53,065 nt of DNA from positions 33,355 to 86,419 of the forward strand of contig LFSF01000029.1 of NCBI GenBank assembly GCA_001512665.1, written 5' to 3'. The DNA is from Clostridiales bacterium DTU073. GTDB taxonomy: Bacteria; Bacillota; Peptococcia; DRI-13; DTU073. Positions 53,030-53,065 of the stretch are shown in pieces (the stretch's first letter is position 1; every line of letters starts with the position of its first letter). The translations under genes were made by a program, and so were the position numbers. The notes beneath the pieces are model-generated. The model worked only from the letters and a program-made list of their open reading frames with translations. It had not been told where the DNA came from and ran no database searches.

Positions 53030-53065
53030 CTAAACAGTTTTTAGTGGTAACGTACCAGCCAAATG
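53030..53065 (-). CDS. Possible C-terminal end of a minus-strand gene
   Basis: From the window's last base the minus strand reads HLAGTLPLKTV then TAG at 53030. Only 11 codons are visible, too few to name a family or to exclude chance. Confidence 0.2.
   Translation of the reverse strand, partial: HLAGTLPLKTV

Overview
The window reads as a 53 kb chromosomal segment of a low-GC, endospore-forming, strictly anaerobic member of the Clostridia (a Peptococcaceae/Desulfitobacteriia-like relative is my best guess; the genus cannot be fixed from the sequence). Evidence: Bacillus/Clostridia-type gene order, SigK, the whole spoIIIA operon, an alpha/beta-type SASP, an Rnf complex, the [FeFe]-hydrogenase maturase HydF, strong AGGAGG ribosome binding sites and frequent GTG/TTG starts. 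Almost every gene is on the plus strand. No rRNA, tRNA, CRISPR array, prophage or intact transposon was seen; this is mostly core genome.

Layout. 1-13.1 kb: tRNA modification, translation and envelope genes in the order cysteine desulfurase-mnmA-PRC barrel-zinc ribbon-AI-2E permease-alaS-ireB-ruvX-DUF1292-VanW-mltG-trmR-trhP, then a lipase-like hydrolase and a hotdog thioesterase. This matches the B. subtilis yrvO-trmU...alaS-yrzL-yrrK-yrzB-yrrL-yrrM-yrrN/O region. 13.1-14.5 kb is a minus-strand island (a frameshifted small Cys-rich gene, a helical protein, a cold-shock protein). 14.5-17.9 kb holds a sensor stub, a lipoprotein and a class B PBP. 17.9-25.1 kb is rnfCDGEAB-apbE-NusG_II-Gx transporter, an energy-conserving module with its flavin transferase. 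25.1-27.6 kb has a SASP gene, sigK, a YqeG phosphatase and aroK. 27.7-30 kb has pilT, a prepilin peptidase and comFB. 30-35.6 kb has tldD/tldE-like proteases, aroQ, an Xaa-Pro peptidase, efp and a CD1247-type protein. 35.7-42.5 kb has hydF, a REP-like palindromic element and spoIIIAA-AH. 42.6-53 kb has a chemoreceptor, rpsO, pnp, ylxY, a D,D-carboxypeptidase, mlpA, ymxH and a lysine-riboswitch-controlled dapB-dapA pair, again following B. subtilis rpsO-pnpA-ylxY-mlpA-ymxH...dapA.

How the genes work together. MnmA, TrmR and TrhP all act on wobble uridine 34 of tRNAs. Rnf couples ferredoxin oxidation to NAD+ reduction and ion pumping, and ApbE attaches FMN to RnfD and RnfG. SigK, SpoIIIA, SASP, YlxY and YmxH belong to sporulation, and DapA/DapB supply both lysine and the dipicolinate precursor.

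No clearly new multi-gene system is visible. The items most worth a second look are RNA- and DNA-level: a terminator-like hairpin in the alaS leader, a pseudoknot just upstream of rpsO, two places where a terminator hairpin contains the next gene's ribosome binding site with the same G8-T6-ATG spacing, an 11-bp inverted repeat over the rnf -10 box, a perfect 31-bp inverted repeat resembling a REP/BIME unit followed by a perfect 35-nt palindrome before spoIIIAA, a +1-frameshifted small gene, a sensor-kinase stub without a kinase, and a chemoreceptor with an altered signalling tip.
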